Assembly (NCBI RefSeq): GCF_014084105.1
Contig: NZ_CP048289.1
Span: 4,287,922-4,351,921 of the forward strand
Reading direction: 5' to 3'
Length of the DNA stretch: 64,000 nucleotides
Source of the DNA: Streptacidiphilus sp. P02-A3a
Lineage (GTDB): Bacteria > Actinomycetota > Actinomycetes > Streptomycetales > Streptomycetaceae
Positions 30,801-38,508 of the stretch are shown in pieces. Each line of letters opens with the position of its first letter. Within the stretch, counting starts at the first letter, position 1. The position numbers were made by a program, and so were the translations under genes. The notes beneath the pieces are model-generated. The model made no database searches, had not been told where the DNA came from, and was given only the letters and a program-made list of their open reading frames with translations.

Positions 30801-31054
30801 CCGACCACACCCTCCAGGTTCTGGGCAAGTGCCTCGACGTCACCGCCGCCGGAACCGCGAACAACACCCTGGTCCAGCTCTACACCTGCAACGGCACCGG
30901 CGCCCAGACCTGGCAGCCACAGGCCGATGGCGCGCTGCTCAACCCCGACTCGGGCCGCTGCCTGGACGACCCGGCCGCCTCCGCCACCGCGGGTACGCAA
31001 CTCCAGATCTACGACTGCAACGGCACCGACGCCCAGAAGTGGACGCTGCCCTGA
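27842..31054 (+). CDS. GH3 beta-glycosidase with PA14 insert, putative Ig domain and CBM13
   Basis: A 1070-residue secreted GH3 enzyme. Signal peptide: residues 1-35 (AVGGALLAAGIVGQTGAAPP). The GH3 N-terminal barrel has VRDPRWGRAFETLGEDPYL, VKHLAVYNQE and the nucleophile Asp in FVTSDWGATHA. A PA14 domain (about 440-575, LTGYFYNNTTLSGSPVL, TSDDGSRVILGGRTLVDQWG) is inserted in the second GH3 domain. FnIII-like (about 740-820), putative-Ig (855-935, TATGLPSGLTVNSGTGTVSG) and ricin-type CBM13 (945-1070) domains follow. Likely substrates are beta-xylosides, arabinosides or glucosides on plant polymers. AAGGAGAG precedes the ATG at 27842. It is probably co-transcribed with its neighbours. Confidence 0.92.
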   Translation: MARNRWLSVAVGGALLAAGIVGQTGAAPPAAASTACPWVGSSAPVADRVSQLVGAMSQAQKLSMVGGTGSGGYVGVVAAIPALCVPALNLEDGPSGVGDGLTGVTQLPAAVSAAATWDTAAEQGYGAVVGAEQAAKGSDVDLGPTVNLVRDPRWGRAFETLGEDPYLTGTLAAAEIRGVQSTGVMAQVKHLAVYNQETYRNSPADDAIVDDRTMQELYLPAFQAAVQQGAASSVMCSYSTVNGTAACQNPYLLNTVLRQQDGFQGFVTSDWGATHATAASANAGMDMEMGKADYYGAPLATALADGTVTQATLNTMVSRILTEMFTFGLFDKTPSGSTGADVSTGAHVSTGTEIAEEGTVLLKNAGGVLPLGTASGSSIAVLGNYQNSGGGSASVRAASVVTPQQGITARAGSGVNVQYAQGSTADSTLADVPASVLTPTSGGGTGLTGYFYNNTTLSGSPVLTRNSTTLDSNWNGASPGTGVNATDWSAKWTGTLKAPATGVYTFATTSDDGSRVILGGRTLVDQWGDQDAHTQSASVTLTAGQSVPIEVDYYNRTGGSQLALSWTPANYSDSVLTQAVALARTSSVAVVFAKTDASEGSDLSDIELPGDQNQLISDVAAVNPHTVVVLNTGSAVTMPWLGSVSAVLDSWYAGQSEGTAIAALLFGDVDPSGKLPVTFPTSLTDVPANTEAQWPGQDNQVQYSEGLAMGYRWYEDKGITPLFPFGYGLSYTSFGYSGLNVTGPDAHGNSEVTATVTNTGRREGADVVQLYLADPAAAGEPSKQLKGFQRVDLAPGASKQVSFSVSMHDLSYWSDSANAWKTATGAYGVQVGDTSGNPQLSGTLDVTSTATGNTVTVTPPPGMSSQVGTAAALGIKGSDSASGQSLTYTATGLPSGLTVNSGTGTVSGTATSAGTSTVTVTATDNTGATGSATFVWTTTAPLRTGPIVSGVSSSLCLDDKAASTADSNPVDIYGCNGTVAQQWTVAADHTLQVLGKCLDVTAAGTANNTLVQLYTCNGTGAQTWQPQADGALLNPDSGRCLDDPAASATAGTQLQIYDCNGTDAQKWTLP

Positions 31055-31201
31055 GCCGTCCCCGCCGGGGCGTCCGCTACCAGCAATCGAGAACAAGCGA
31101 CGGTCAGGTTGCCCGCACGGGGCCCTCAACGAGAACGAGAGCCCCGTCGGGAGCCGGACGTGCCGTCGTCCACCACGCTTTCCCGTACAGACGGAGGACA
31201 C

Positions 31202-32551
31202 ATGAGATCACGATGGGTGGTGCTGGCGCTGGCCGCCAGTGTGGGCGCGGTAGTGACGATGCCACCGGCCACGGCGGCACCGGCCTCCGTGGCGGTACCG
31301 GCGGAGAACAACGGACTGGCCACGAAGGCCCCGTTGATGGGCTGGAGCAGTTGGGGCTTCCTACAGCGGGACCCCACCGCGGCCACGTTCAAGGCCCAGG
31401 TCAACGCCCTGGTGTCGAGCGGGCTGAGCAAGCTCGGCTACAACTACGCCAACCTGGACGACTTCTGGTACAAGTGCCCCGGCAGTGAGGGCCCGGACGT
31501 CGACTCCTACGGCCGCTGGGTAACCAACACCAGTGCCTTCCCCAACAGCGGCTCCACCGACGGCATGCAGGTCCTGGCGAACTACGTCCACAGCAAGGGA
31601 CTGAAGTTCGGGCTGTACGTGACCCCGGGCATCTCAGCCCAGGCCGTGGCGAACAGGACCAGTATCAAAGGCACCTCCTACACCGCCAACGAGATCGCCG
31701 AGAGCTCCTCCGCGAGCAACTTCAACTGCGGCGGCATGCGGAACATCGACTACAGCAAGCCCGGCGCACAGGCCTTCATCAACTCCTGGGCCGACGAACT
31801 GGCGTCCTGGGGCGTGGACTACGTCAAGCTCGACGGCGTCGGCCCCGACAAGGTCGCCGACGTGCAGGCCTGGTCGACCGCGCTCAAGCAGACCGGCCGC
31901 CCGATCGCACTGAACCTGTCCGCCAGCCTCTCCTCCGGCGACGGCAAGACCTGGGCGTCGCTCGCCAACTCCTGGCGCGTCGACGGCGACATCGGCGCCA
32001 GTCCCAGGGGTTCCAGCTTCCCGCTGACCAGTTGGAACAACGTCTCCAAGCGGTTCAACGACGCGGCCACGTACCAGCCCTTCGCCGGAAACGGCGGCTG
32101 GAACGACCTCGACTCCCTGGGCGTCGGCAACGGCGGCAACGACGGGATCACCTCCCCCGAGCGGCAGACGAACGTGGCCCTGTGGGCCCTGGCGGACTCC
32201 CAGTTCATGCTGGGCGCCGACCTGACGCACCTGGACTCCGCCGACAAGGCCCTGCTGGCCGACAAAGCGGTGATCGCTGTCGACCAGGACGGCATCGCCG
32301 CCTCCCGGATCATCGACAGCGGCAACGAGCAGGTCTTCGCCAAGCGCGAGAAGGACGGTGACTGGCAGATCGGCATCTTCAACACCGACACCTCGTCGAG
32401 CCACACCTTCAGCCTCCCGCTGTCGAAGCTCGGGCTGACCGGCTCGGCGAGCCTCACGGACGTACTGAGCGGCAAGTCGCTCGGCACACACAGCACCTAC
32501 ACCACCGGTGTGGCAGCCGGTGGAGTCGCCTTCACCACAGTGACCCCGTAG
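31202..32551 (+). CDS. GH27 alpha-galactosidase, single-domain
   Basis: A 449-residue secreted GH27 enzyme: Sec signal MRSRWVVLALAASVGAVVTM with cleavage near TAA, then the barrel with LMGWSSWGFLQ, NLDDFWYKCPGSEG, the nucleophile in WGVDYVKLDGVG and the acid/base Asp in WRVDGDIGAS, and a C-terminal beta-sandwich. Unlike the GH27 at 20695 it has no lectin domain. The two share the active-site blocks but differ elsewhere, which suggests related but not identical substrates (alpha-galactose versus beta-L-arabinopyranose). CGGAGGACAC precedes the ATG. It is last of three co-directional enzyme genes. Confidence 0.9.
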   Translation: MRSRWVVLALAASVGAVVTMPPATAAPASVAVPAENNGLATKAPLMGWSSWGFLQRDPTAATFKAQVNALVSSGLSKLGYNYANLDDFWYKCPGSEGPDVDSYGRWVTNTSAFPNSGSTDGMQVLANYVHSKGLKFGLYVTPGISAQAVANRTSIKGTSYTANEIAESSSASNFNCGGMRNIDYSKPGAQAFINSWADELASWGVDYVKLDGVGPDKVADVQAWSTALKQTGRPIALNLSASLSSGDGKTWASLANSWRVDGDIGASPRGSSFPLTSWNNVSKRFNDAATYQPFAGNGGWNDLDSLGVGNGGNDGITSPERQTNVALWALADSQFMLGADLTHLDSADKALLADKAVIAVDQDGIAASRIIDSGNEQVFAKREKDGDWQIGIFNTDTSSSHTFSLPLSKLGLTGSASLTDVLSGKSLGTHSTYTTGVAAGGVAFTTVTP

Positions 32552-32751
32552 TAGCGGGCCGCCCCTGGGGAGGGGTCGGCATGCGGCGCTTCAGCACCGG
32601 GAACCAGACCTTCAGCCGACGTTCGATACCCCGCGGCGCCCTACGGTCAGGGCGGCCGGCGACGTGGAACCGTCGCCGCGGCGCCCTCCGGAGTCCTCGG
32701 TGAACAGGGCTCCGCCGCGGAGGGGCGGGGCCGCCGACCGCGGAAGGCTGA

Positions 32752-33735
32752 TCAGTGGTGCGTGGCGGTGGGGAGCTGGGCGGCCCAGTCGACGACGGTG
32801 CTCGCGTAGAGCTCGGGCCGGTGGCCGTGCATCGAGTGGGGCATGCCGGGGAAGTCCAGGTAGGTGAAGTCCTGGCCGGCGGCGGTGACCAGTTCCCGGA
32901 CCCGCTTGGCCTGGGGGTCGGAGATCGCACCCTGGTAGATGCCGGTCTCCTCGTCCCGCTGGTGGTAGTGGTGGGTGAACAGGACCGGGACCTTGACGTG
33001 GGAGAGCATGGTGGCGTGGTCGCAGCCGGCGGTGGCCAGGCCGGTGGCGAAGGAGCGGCCCCACTCGGGGTCGTACTCCTTGAGGTTCTGCGGGGCGGGT
33101 GCGTCGGCGGGGATGCTCTGCGGGCGCGGGACCATGACCGACAGGGCCTCCAGCAGCGGCCGGGAGAGTTCACGCGGGGCGGCGGCGCGGAAGCCCGCCC
33201 AGTCGCCGATGCTCCACTGGTCGCCCAGGTACCTGTGCCACAGCGCGAACGAGGGCCCCATGCCCTGATTGACGGGCTGGCCGCAGGTGGTGACCAGCTC
33301 GGAGGCGAACAGCGGGGTGTCCTCGTAGACCGCGGCCCGGATCTGGCCGGGCTTGGCGTAGGCGGACAGCCAGGCGGCCAGCACGCCGCCGGAGGACATG
33401 CCGCTGACGACGACCGGGCGGCCGATGACCAGGTCGATGAAGCGGACCAGGTCGCCGCCCATGACGTCGACGGTGTAGCGACCGGGGGTCCAGGTGGAGC
33501 GTCCCTGGCCGCGCAGGTCCACCGCGAAGACCTGGAAGTGCTCGGCCAGCAGCGGCATCGCGCGCTCGTAGCCCCACCAGGACTCGGACTGCGCGGGGAC
33601 CAGCAGCAGGGCGGGCAGGGAGGGGTCGCCGAGGGTGGCGTAGTTCATCCTGATCTCGCCCAGGTCGACCAGCTGCTCCTCGATGGAGTGCGGGACGAAG
33701 GTGTCCGCGCGGTCGGCGGCTTCCAGGTGCGGCAC
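32752..33735 (-). CDS. Alpha/beta-hydrolase fold enzyme
   Basis: A 327-residue hydrolase: the oxyanion strand and cap entry (PALLLVPAQSESWWGYE), a D-x-x-G-x-G-x-S turn (AVDLRGQGRST), the nucleophile elbow SGMSSGGVLAAW, and the catalytic His near the end in FPGMPHSMHGHRP. Its acid is probably the Asp in the strand before. There is no signal peptide. I chose GTG at 33735 (AAGGAATCC before it) because the longer frame lacks a ribosome site. It is 58 bp after the NTF2-like gene on the same strand and divergent from a TetR regulator, so it probably acts in a small inducible catabolic or detoxifying operon, not in polysaccharide breakdown. Confidence 0.85.
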   Translation of the reverse strand: MPHLEAADRADTFVPHSIEEQLVDLGEIRMNYATLGDPSLPALLLVPAQSESWWGYERAMPLLAEHFQVFAVDLRGQGRSTWTPGRYTVDVMGGDLVRFIDLVIGRPVVVSGMSSGGVLAAWLSAYAKPGQIRAAVYEDTPLFASELVTTCGQPVNQGMGPSFALWHRYLGDQWSIGDWAGFRAAAPRELSRPLLEALSVMVPRPQSIPADAPAPQNLKEYDPEWGRSFATGLATAGCDHATMLSHVKVPVLFTHHYHQRDEETGIYQGAISDPQAKRVRELVTAAGQDFTYLDFPGMPHSMHGHRPELYASTVVDWAAQLPTATHH

Positions 33736-33793
33736 GGGGGATTCCTTGGTGGTGGTCCGGATGGCGGTGGGGGGCGGAAGAGCCGGGTGCGGG

Positions 33794-34372
33794 TCAGTTC
33801 TCGTTGAGCCAGGCAACGCCGGAGGCCTTGATCTCGGCCTCCAGGGCGCTGTCGCGGGTGGGGAACTCGCGCACGATGGGGAAGCCGGACTTCTCCAGCA
33901 GGTAGGCCAGGGCGGCGTACTCGCGCGGGAAGGCGCTCACGGCCTTCTCGTCGATCTCCTGGACCTTGGTGAGGAAGTTGAAGTAGCTCATGTCGTAGCT
34001 GCTGTCGCGGCGGCTGATGCGCCAGACGCCGTCGCGCTTCTCGACCTGGTCCAGGAAGCGGTTGTGGGCGGTCGCGCCGAGCTCCAGGGCGGTGTTCTCG
34101 GCGATGATCATCGCGTTGGTCTGCACCAGGGCGCGGTCGCCGTTGAAGGTGATCTGCGGGTGGGTGATGACGTGCTTGTTGCGCAGGTCGGAGGCGCCCA
34201 TGCGGGCCGATCCCGCCACGAAGTCGGCGGCCAGGCCGTCGAACCAGGTGATCGCGATGGTGGCTCCGGGGTGGAACAGGCCGCGCAGCTGGTCCCATTC
34301 GCTCAGGTCGCGGTGCATCCAGCCGGTCATCAGATCGGCGATCGCGGCGCGGTCCTCAAGACGTGCGTCCAT
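33794..34372 (-). CDS. NTF2/SnoaL-like protein
   Basis: A 192-residue protein of the nuclear transport factor 2-like fold (SnoaL-like polyketide cyclase and dehydratase relatives). Diagnostic parts: LEDRAAIADLMTGWMHRDLS at the N terminus, LFHPGATIAITWFDGLAADF, and the strand pair HPQITFNGDRALVQTNAMII and TAHNRFLDQVEKRDGVWRIS. Such proteins bind small hydrophobic ligands or act as dehydratases or isomerases. The start ATG at 34372 follows AGGAGCCC. It is first of a two-gene operon with the hydrolase. Confidence 0.85.
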   Translation of the reverse strand: MDARLEDRAAIADLMTGWMHRDLSEWDQLRGLFHPGATIAITWFDGLAADFVAGSARMGASDLRNKHVITHPQITFNGDRALVQTNAMIIAENTALELGATAHNRFLDQVEKRDGVWRISRRDSSYDMSYFNFLTKVQEIDEKAVSAFPREYAALAYLLEKSGFPIVREFPTRDSALEAEIKASGVAWLNEN

Positions 34373-34462
34373 GGTGTAGGGCTCCTGTGGATAGAGGACA
34401 GATTCGTTTCTTAAATCCACCGTACACCGGTGCCCTGTTCGACGCGAACGGACACCGGCGGC

Positions 34463-34475
34463 TATAACGGGAAGG
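34463..34475 (+). promoter_or_regulatory. Candidate -10 element, possibly leaderless start
   Basis: TATAAC at 34463-34468 lies only 7 bp before the GTG at 34476, which would put the transcript start at or next to the start codon. GGGAAGG also overlaps this gap, so a normal ribosome site is an alternative reading. Confidence 0.45.
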
Positions 34476-35090
34476 GTGACCGCCTCCTCCGCAACACCCT
34501 CGCCGCAGCTCCACGCCCCCGCCACCCGCCGCCGGGGCGCGGAGCTGACCCAGGCGATCTACCGGGCGACGCTGGAGGAACTGGCCGCGACCAGCTTCGA
34601 GGAACTGAGCTTCGAGAAGATCGCCCCGAAGGCGGGTACCGGGAAATCCGTGCTGTACCGGCGCTGGAGCACCACCGCCGAACTTGTCCTGGCCGCGCTC
34701 AAGGACGAGGACGCCGGTCTGGGGCGGCCAGTGGTGCCGGACACCGGGACCCTGCGGGGTGACCTGCTGGTCCTGCTCACCAAGTTCGCCCGGCTACTGG
34801 AGGAACCGCGCGGACGCGCCCTGCGGCCCCTGCTGACCCAGCGCCCCCGCCATCCCGAGCTCTTCGCCCAGGTCATGGACCAGGTCATCAATCCACACCG
34901 GATCGTCCTGCTGGACTGCATGCGCACCGCGGTCGACCGCGGCCAGGCCGCCCCCGAGCGCGCCACCGCCCGCACCGCGGCCATCGGCCCGCGACTGATC
35001 GTGGCGGAGTCCATCGACCGCGGCCCTGTCCCCGACGAGGAGGTCAGGGCCGTGGTCGACGAGGTGCTGCTCCCGCTGCTGGCGCTGTAG
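34476..35090 (+). CDS. TetR-family transcriptional regulator
   Basis: A 204-residue regulator with a TetR HTH at about 25-70: GAELTQAIYRATLEELAATS, FEKIAPKAGTGKSVLYRRW, the last a recognition helix with the usual LYRRW end. The C-terminal ligand-binding helices (75-204) contain LRPLLTQRPRHPELFAQVMD. It is divergent from the NTF2-like/hydrolase operon with 103 bp between starts, so it most likely represses that operon and itself. A CACCGGTG palindrome near 34424 is a possible operator. The ligand is unknown. Confidence 0.88.
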   Translation: MTASSATPSPQLHAPATRRRGAELTQAIYRATLEELAATSFEELSFEKIAPKAGTGKSVLYRRWSTTAELVLAALKDEDAGLGRPVVPDTGTLRGDLLVLLTKFARLLEEPRGRALRPLLTQRPRHPELFAQVMDQVINPHRIVLLDCMRTAVDRGQAAPERATARTAAIGPRLIVAESIDRGPVPDEEVRAVVDEVLLPLLAL

Positions 35091-35191
35091 CGGGACCACC
35101 GGGAGCGGCGGAACCGGCGGGCCTCAGCTGTGGTTCCGGGTGATCTGCTCGTACCGGTCGGTGCCGCCGGGTCGGCCCGGGGCGGGCGGGG

Positions 35192-38095
35192 TCAGCTCGA
35201 CAGGACCGGCTGCCACAGGTGGTCGGCGGTGCCGCTGTCCTCGAACTGCACGACCTGGGCGCTGTCCGCGGTGGACATCCCGGCAACGCCGAGCACCAGG
35301 CCGCTGTTGCGGTTGCGGATCCGGTACCAGCCGTTCCCGTTGTCGATCAGGGACCAGAGGTGGTCGGCGCTGCCGTTGTCCTGGTACTGCTGGACCGGGG
35401 CGCTGTCGGCCTGGGACATCGACTGGACCGCCAGCAGCAGGCCGCTGTTCCGGTTGGTGATCTGGAACCAGCCGTTGCCGGTGTCGGTGAACTGCCACAG
35501 ATGGTCGGCGGTTCCGTTGTCGGCGTACTGGACCACGTCGGCGCTGTCGGCGGTGGACATCCCGGCGACGCCCAGCACCAGGCCGCTGTTCTGGTTGCGG
35601 ATCCGGTACCAGGAACCGGGGGTGACGACGGCCTGGGCGGCGGTGACGTTCCACTGGAGGATTCCGCCGGAGACCCCGCTCCCCAGCTGCACCGCCAGCC
35701 GCAGCTGGGTGGTGGTCACCGCGTCGAAGGTGACGGTGTTGAAGGTGTCGGTGGCCGTCCCGTAGCCCGAGGCACCGCTCACCGTCGCCCAGCCGCCCGC
35801 GGAGTCGAGGTACTGCACGGTCCACGACTGCGGTACCCGGCACTGGCCGCTGCCGGTGTCGTCGTACCAGTAGACGGAGGCGGCGGAGACGGTGACCGGG
35901 CCGGTGTAGCTGTACTGGACCCACTCGGCGGTGCCCAGATGGTTCCACCAGGTGAACCGCGGATGCGACTGGTCATCCGAACTCGCCGGATTGTAAGCGC
36001 TGTTGAGCGCACTGACGGTGTCGCCGCTCCAGCAGTAGGAGGCGGACGGGGTCGCCGGGAGCTGCCACGGACGACCGCCGGAGCCGATCACCGGGAAGGA
36101 GGTGATCCGCAACCGGGCCGCCCCCATGGGGATCAGGGTCACGCTGTGGGCGGGCTCGGCGGAGGCCACCGGGCTCGGTTGCAGGGTGGTGACCACGTTC
36201 TGGTCGTCCGCGGTCCAGTTGGCGATCGCCTGGGCGGTGGCCGTCAGTTGGACCGGGGTGCCGGACTGGGTGAACGGGTTGGCGGCGGTGGCGCCGGTGG
36301 ACGACTTGGTGAACGAGGCGGCCGGGTTCACCGGGTTCAGCACCAGGCCCTGGTTCCAGGCCGACGTGGGGTAGACCTCCCAGGTCGGCCAGGTGGTGTC
36401 GCCGGTCATGTCGAGGTAGTTCTCGCCGATCTGCAGCGAGTAGGCGAGCGGTCCGTTGCTGACCGACACCGAGTCGTGGTTGGCGGTCCAGGTGGTCACC
36501 TCGGTCTGCATCGGCAGGGTGACGGTGACCGTGTCGCCGTTGCTCCAAGTGCGGTTCACCGACGCCCAGGACGGTCCGGACGAGGCGGCCACCGCGCTGC
36601 CGTTCACCTGGACGACGGGCGCCGAGCACCAGCCCGGGATCCGCAGGTAGAGCGGGAAGGAGACGGCCGCGCCGGTGGTCACGGTCAGCGTCACCGTCTC
36701 GCCGAACGGATAGGCGGTGCTCTCGGTGACGGTCACGCTCTGCCCGGAGCCGACGTTCGCGGTGACGCCGCACGGGGCGTACATCGAGGCGGCCAGGCCG
36801 TTGTCCGCGGTGGCCAGCCACAGCGTGTCGGTGAAGTAGGTCCAGCCCTGGCCGTAGTTGTGCGGGCAGCAGCGGTACTGGTCGATCCCGGTCATGTAGG
36901 CCTGGAGCGCGAAGCCGTCGTCGAACTGCCCCTGGGTCTTGGCGTAGTCGTCCAACTGCACGCAGTTGGGGCTGCTGACGTAGTGGGTGCCCTTGCCCTG
37001 CGGGTCCAGCGCGGCGGGCAAGCCGTTGAACGCGAGCAACTCGCAGGCGTCGGCCCAGGTCGGGTCGCCGGTCAGCCGGGTCAGCGTCTGGTGGCTCTGC
37101 ATGAACTCGACGATGCCGCAGGTCTCGAAGCCCTGCCGGGGATCGGCGTAGCCGGGGCGGCAGTTCTCGTCCCCGGCGAAACCGCCACCGGCGAACTGCC
37201 CGTAGCTGCCCATGATCAGCTGGTAGTCCTGGTAGCTGGCCCGGAGCAGCGAACTGCCGCCGTCGCGCAGCGAGTACTGGGCGGGCTCGGTGAAGCCCTG
37301 GGCCAGGTTGACGTTGTGCAGGGTCGGCAGGTTGTCCACGTAGTCGGCGCCGTTGGCGTGGACGGTGTCGGCCAGGGTGAGCAGGAAGCTGTCGCCGGTG
37401 CGGTTGTAGAGCCACCACAGCGAGTCCAGGTTGGTGGCCCAGCGGAAGGAGGCCCAGCTCTGGTTGAAGGCTGACGGTCCCTGCTTGCTCTGGTACTGGT
37501 AGAACGCCGTCATGAACGGGATGATCCTGCTGTCCCCGGTCGCCTCCTGGTAGGAGCGCATGACCTGCATCATCGGCATGTACGGCCAGAAGTCGGGGCC
37601 CCCGCCCAGGGAGGTGCGCAGCGAGGTCGGCCCGAAGAAGCCGTCGGACGCCTGGGTGGCGAGGATGGCATCGATCCAGCTCGCGGTGGTGGACACGGTG
37701 TGGGCGTCACCGGTGATGGCGCCCAGGTCGACGTAGCCCCTGAGCCAGTAGGGCACCTCCTCCCAGCCGACCTGGGAGGGCACCGCCCAACCGGTGGTGG
37801 ACAGGTCGAGGAAGTGCGAGACGGTGTCCATCTGCCCGTTGAGGCCCGCGAGTTGGAGTGACAGCTGCTGCTGTAGCCAGCCGGAGGCCTTGACCGAGCC
37901 AACGGGCAGCCGCAGCAGTGGTGTGCGGGCCAGCGGGGCCAGGTTCGGGTGGTAGAGGCCGCCGCCCGAGGTGTTCCCGACCAGGGAGATCGGGGTACCG
38001 CTCGCCGCGTAGGCGGCCTGGCGGGCGAGCAGCCCGGTCAGGCCCACGGCGCCGATCGCGCCCAGCGAGCTGCGGAGGAACGTGCGACGGTCCAC
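35192..38095 (-). CDS. GH127 beta-L-arabinofuranosidase with discoidin-like domain and CBM13
   Basis: A 967-residue Tat-exported enzyme (DRRTFLRSSLGAIGAVGLTG). The GH127 (alpha/alpha)6 catalytic domain (about 45-560) has the active-site Glu in FETCGIVEFMQSHQTLTRL and the metal-binding/nucleophile Cys cluster in DQYRCCPHNYGQGW. A beta domain is followed by an F5/8-type C-like domain (about 690-840, GTAEWVQYSYTGPVTVSAAS) and a ricin-like CBM13-type lectin (about 845-967, with repeats NSGLVLGVAGMSTADSA). It should remove beta-L-arabinofuranose from arabinans or hydroxyproline glycans. The operator palindrome at 38142 is 47 bp upstream of its ATG. It converges on the TetR gene. Confidence 0.9.
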   Translation of the reverse strand: MDRRTFLRSSLGAIGAVGLTGLLARQAAYAASGTPISLVGNTSGGGLYHPNLAPLARTPLLRLPVGSVKASGWLQQQLSLQLAGLNGQMDTVSHFLDLSTTGWAVPSQVGWEEVPYWLRGYVDLGAITGDAHTVSTTASWIDAILATQASDGFFGPTSLRTSLGGGPDFWPYMPMMQVMRSYQEATGDSRIIPFMTAFYQYQSKQGPSAFNQSWASFRWATNLDSLWWLYNRTGDSFLLTLADTVHANGADYVDNLPTLHNVNLAQGFTEPAQYSLRDGGSSLLRASYQDYQLIMGSYGQFAGGGFAGDENCRPGYADPRQGFETCGIVEFMQSHQTLTRLTGDPTWADACELLAFNGLPAALDPQGKGTHYVSSPNCVQLDDYAKTQGQFDDGFALQAYMTGIDQYRCCPHNYGQGWTYFTDTLWLATADNGLAASMYAPCGVTANVGSGQSVTVTESTAYPFGETVTLTVTTGAAVSFPLYLRIPGWCSAPVVQVNGSAVAASSGPSWASVNRTWSNGDTVTVTLPMQTEVTTWTANHDSVSVSNGPLAYSLQIGENYLDMTGDTTWPTWEVYPTSAWNQGLVLNPVNPAASFTKSSTGATAANPFTQSGTPVQLTATAQAIANWTADDQNVVTTLQPSPVASAEPAHSVTLIPMGAARLRITSFPVIGSGGRPWQLPATPSASYCWSGDTVSALNSAYNPASSDDQSHPRFTWWNHLGTAEWVQYSYTGPVTVSAASVYWYDDTGSGQCRVPQSWTVQYLDSAGGWATVSGASGYGTATDTFNTVTFDAVTTTQLRLAVQLGSGVSGGILQWNVTAAQAVVTPGSWYRIRNQNSGLVLGVAGMSTADSADVVQYADNGTADHLWQFTDTGNGWFQITNRNSGLLLAVQSMSQADSAPVQQYQDNGSADHLWSLIDNGNGWYRIRNRNSGLVLGVAGMSTADSAQVVQFEDSGTADHLWQPVLSS

Positions 38096-38141
38096 GGAGG
38101 GCTCCCGAGGGTGGTGGGGGACGAGTGTCTTCGGGCTCAGA

Positions 38142-38156
38142 TTTCAACGTTGCAAT
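38142..38156. promoter_or_regulatory. LacI-type operator copy 1
   Basis: TTTCAACGTTGCAAT, with the perfect core CAACGTTG (38145-38152), lies 47 bp upstream of the GH127 start. It shares the consensus TTACAACGTTGGAATA with four other sites in this locus. Confidence 0.75.
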
Positions 38157-38428
38157 TCTCGCCACCTGCCAGAGAACTCCCCTGAGTCGGACCCGTCAAG
38201 GGCCCGTGCGGCAGAATCTGCGGGCGTTTCCCGGTTCGCGTCCGGATCTGGTCGGCATGTTCAAGTCATGAAATCAGGTCGCGCTCTTGACGGCTTGTCA
38301 GGTTGGTGGCTTCATGTTGAGCGCGCCGGATGTTCACCATCCCCTTCAAGGGGTGAACGCCACCCCGCCGGACACCGTGCGCGGGGCCGTGGTTTCCGAT
38401 CCACCGAAGGGACAGGTGTGCGCAAGAA

Positions 38429-38442
38429 TGGGAGCGCTCCCA
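38429..38442. promoter_or_regulatory. CebR box
   Basis: TGGGAGCGCTCCCA is an exact copy of the 14-bp palindrome bound by the cellobiose-responsive repressor CebR in Streptomyces. It lies 66 bp upstream of the GH12 cellulase start. This places the cellulase in the cello-oligosaccharide regulon, although no cebR gene is in the window. Confidence 0.92.
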
Positions 38443-38508
38443 GATCTCGCCGGAAGGCCCCGGTTCGCGTGCCGTCCCACCTCACCCACCTGTGACGGAG
38501 GATCAACT

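Noticed and set aside
25133..31201. A 2022-residue open frame on the minus strand opposite the hydrolase genes
   Set aside because: It is antisense to three clearly assigned secreted enzymes, has Gly/Arg/Val-rich shadow composition and no domain; long antisense frames are common in high-GC DNA.
34424..34431. CACCGGTG as a certain TetR operator
   Set aside because: An 8-bp palindrome is too short to call in GC-rich DNA; kept only as a possibility in the TetR entry.
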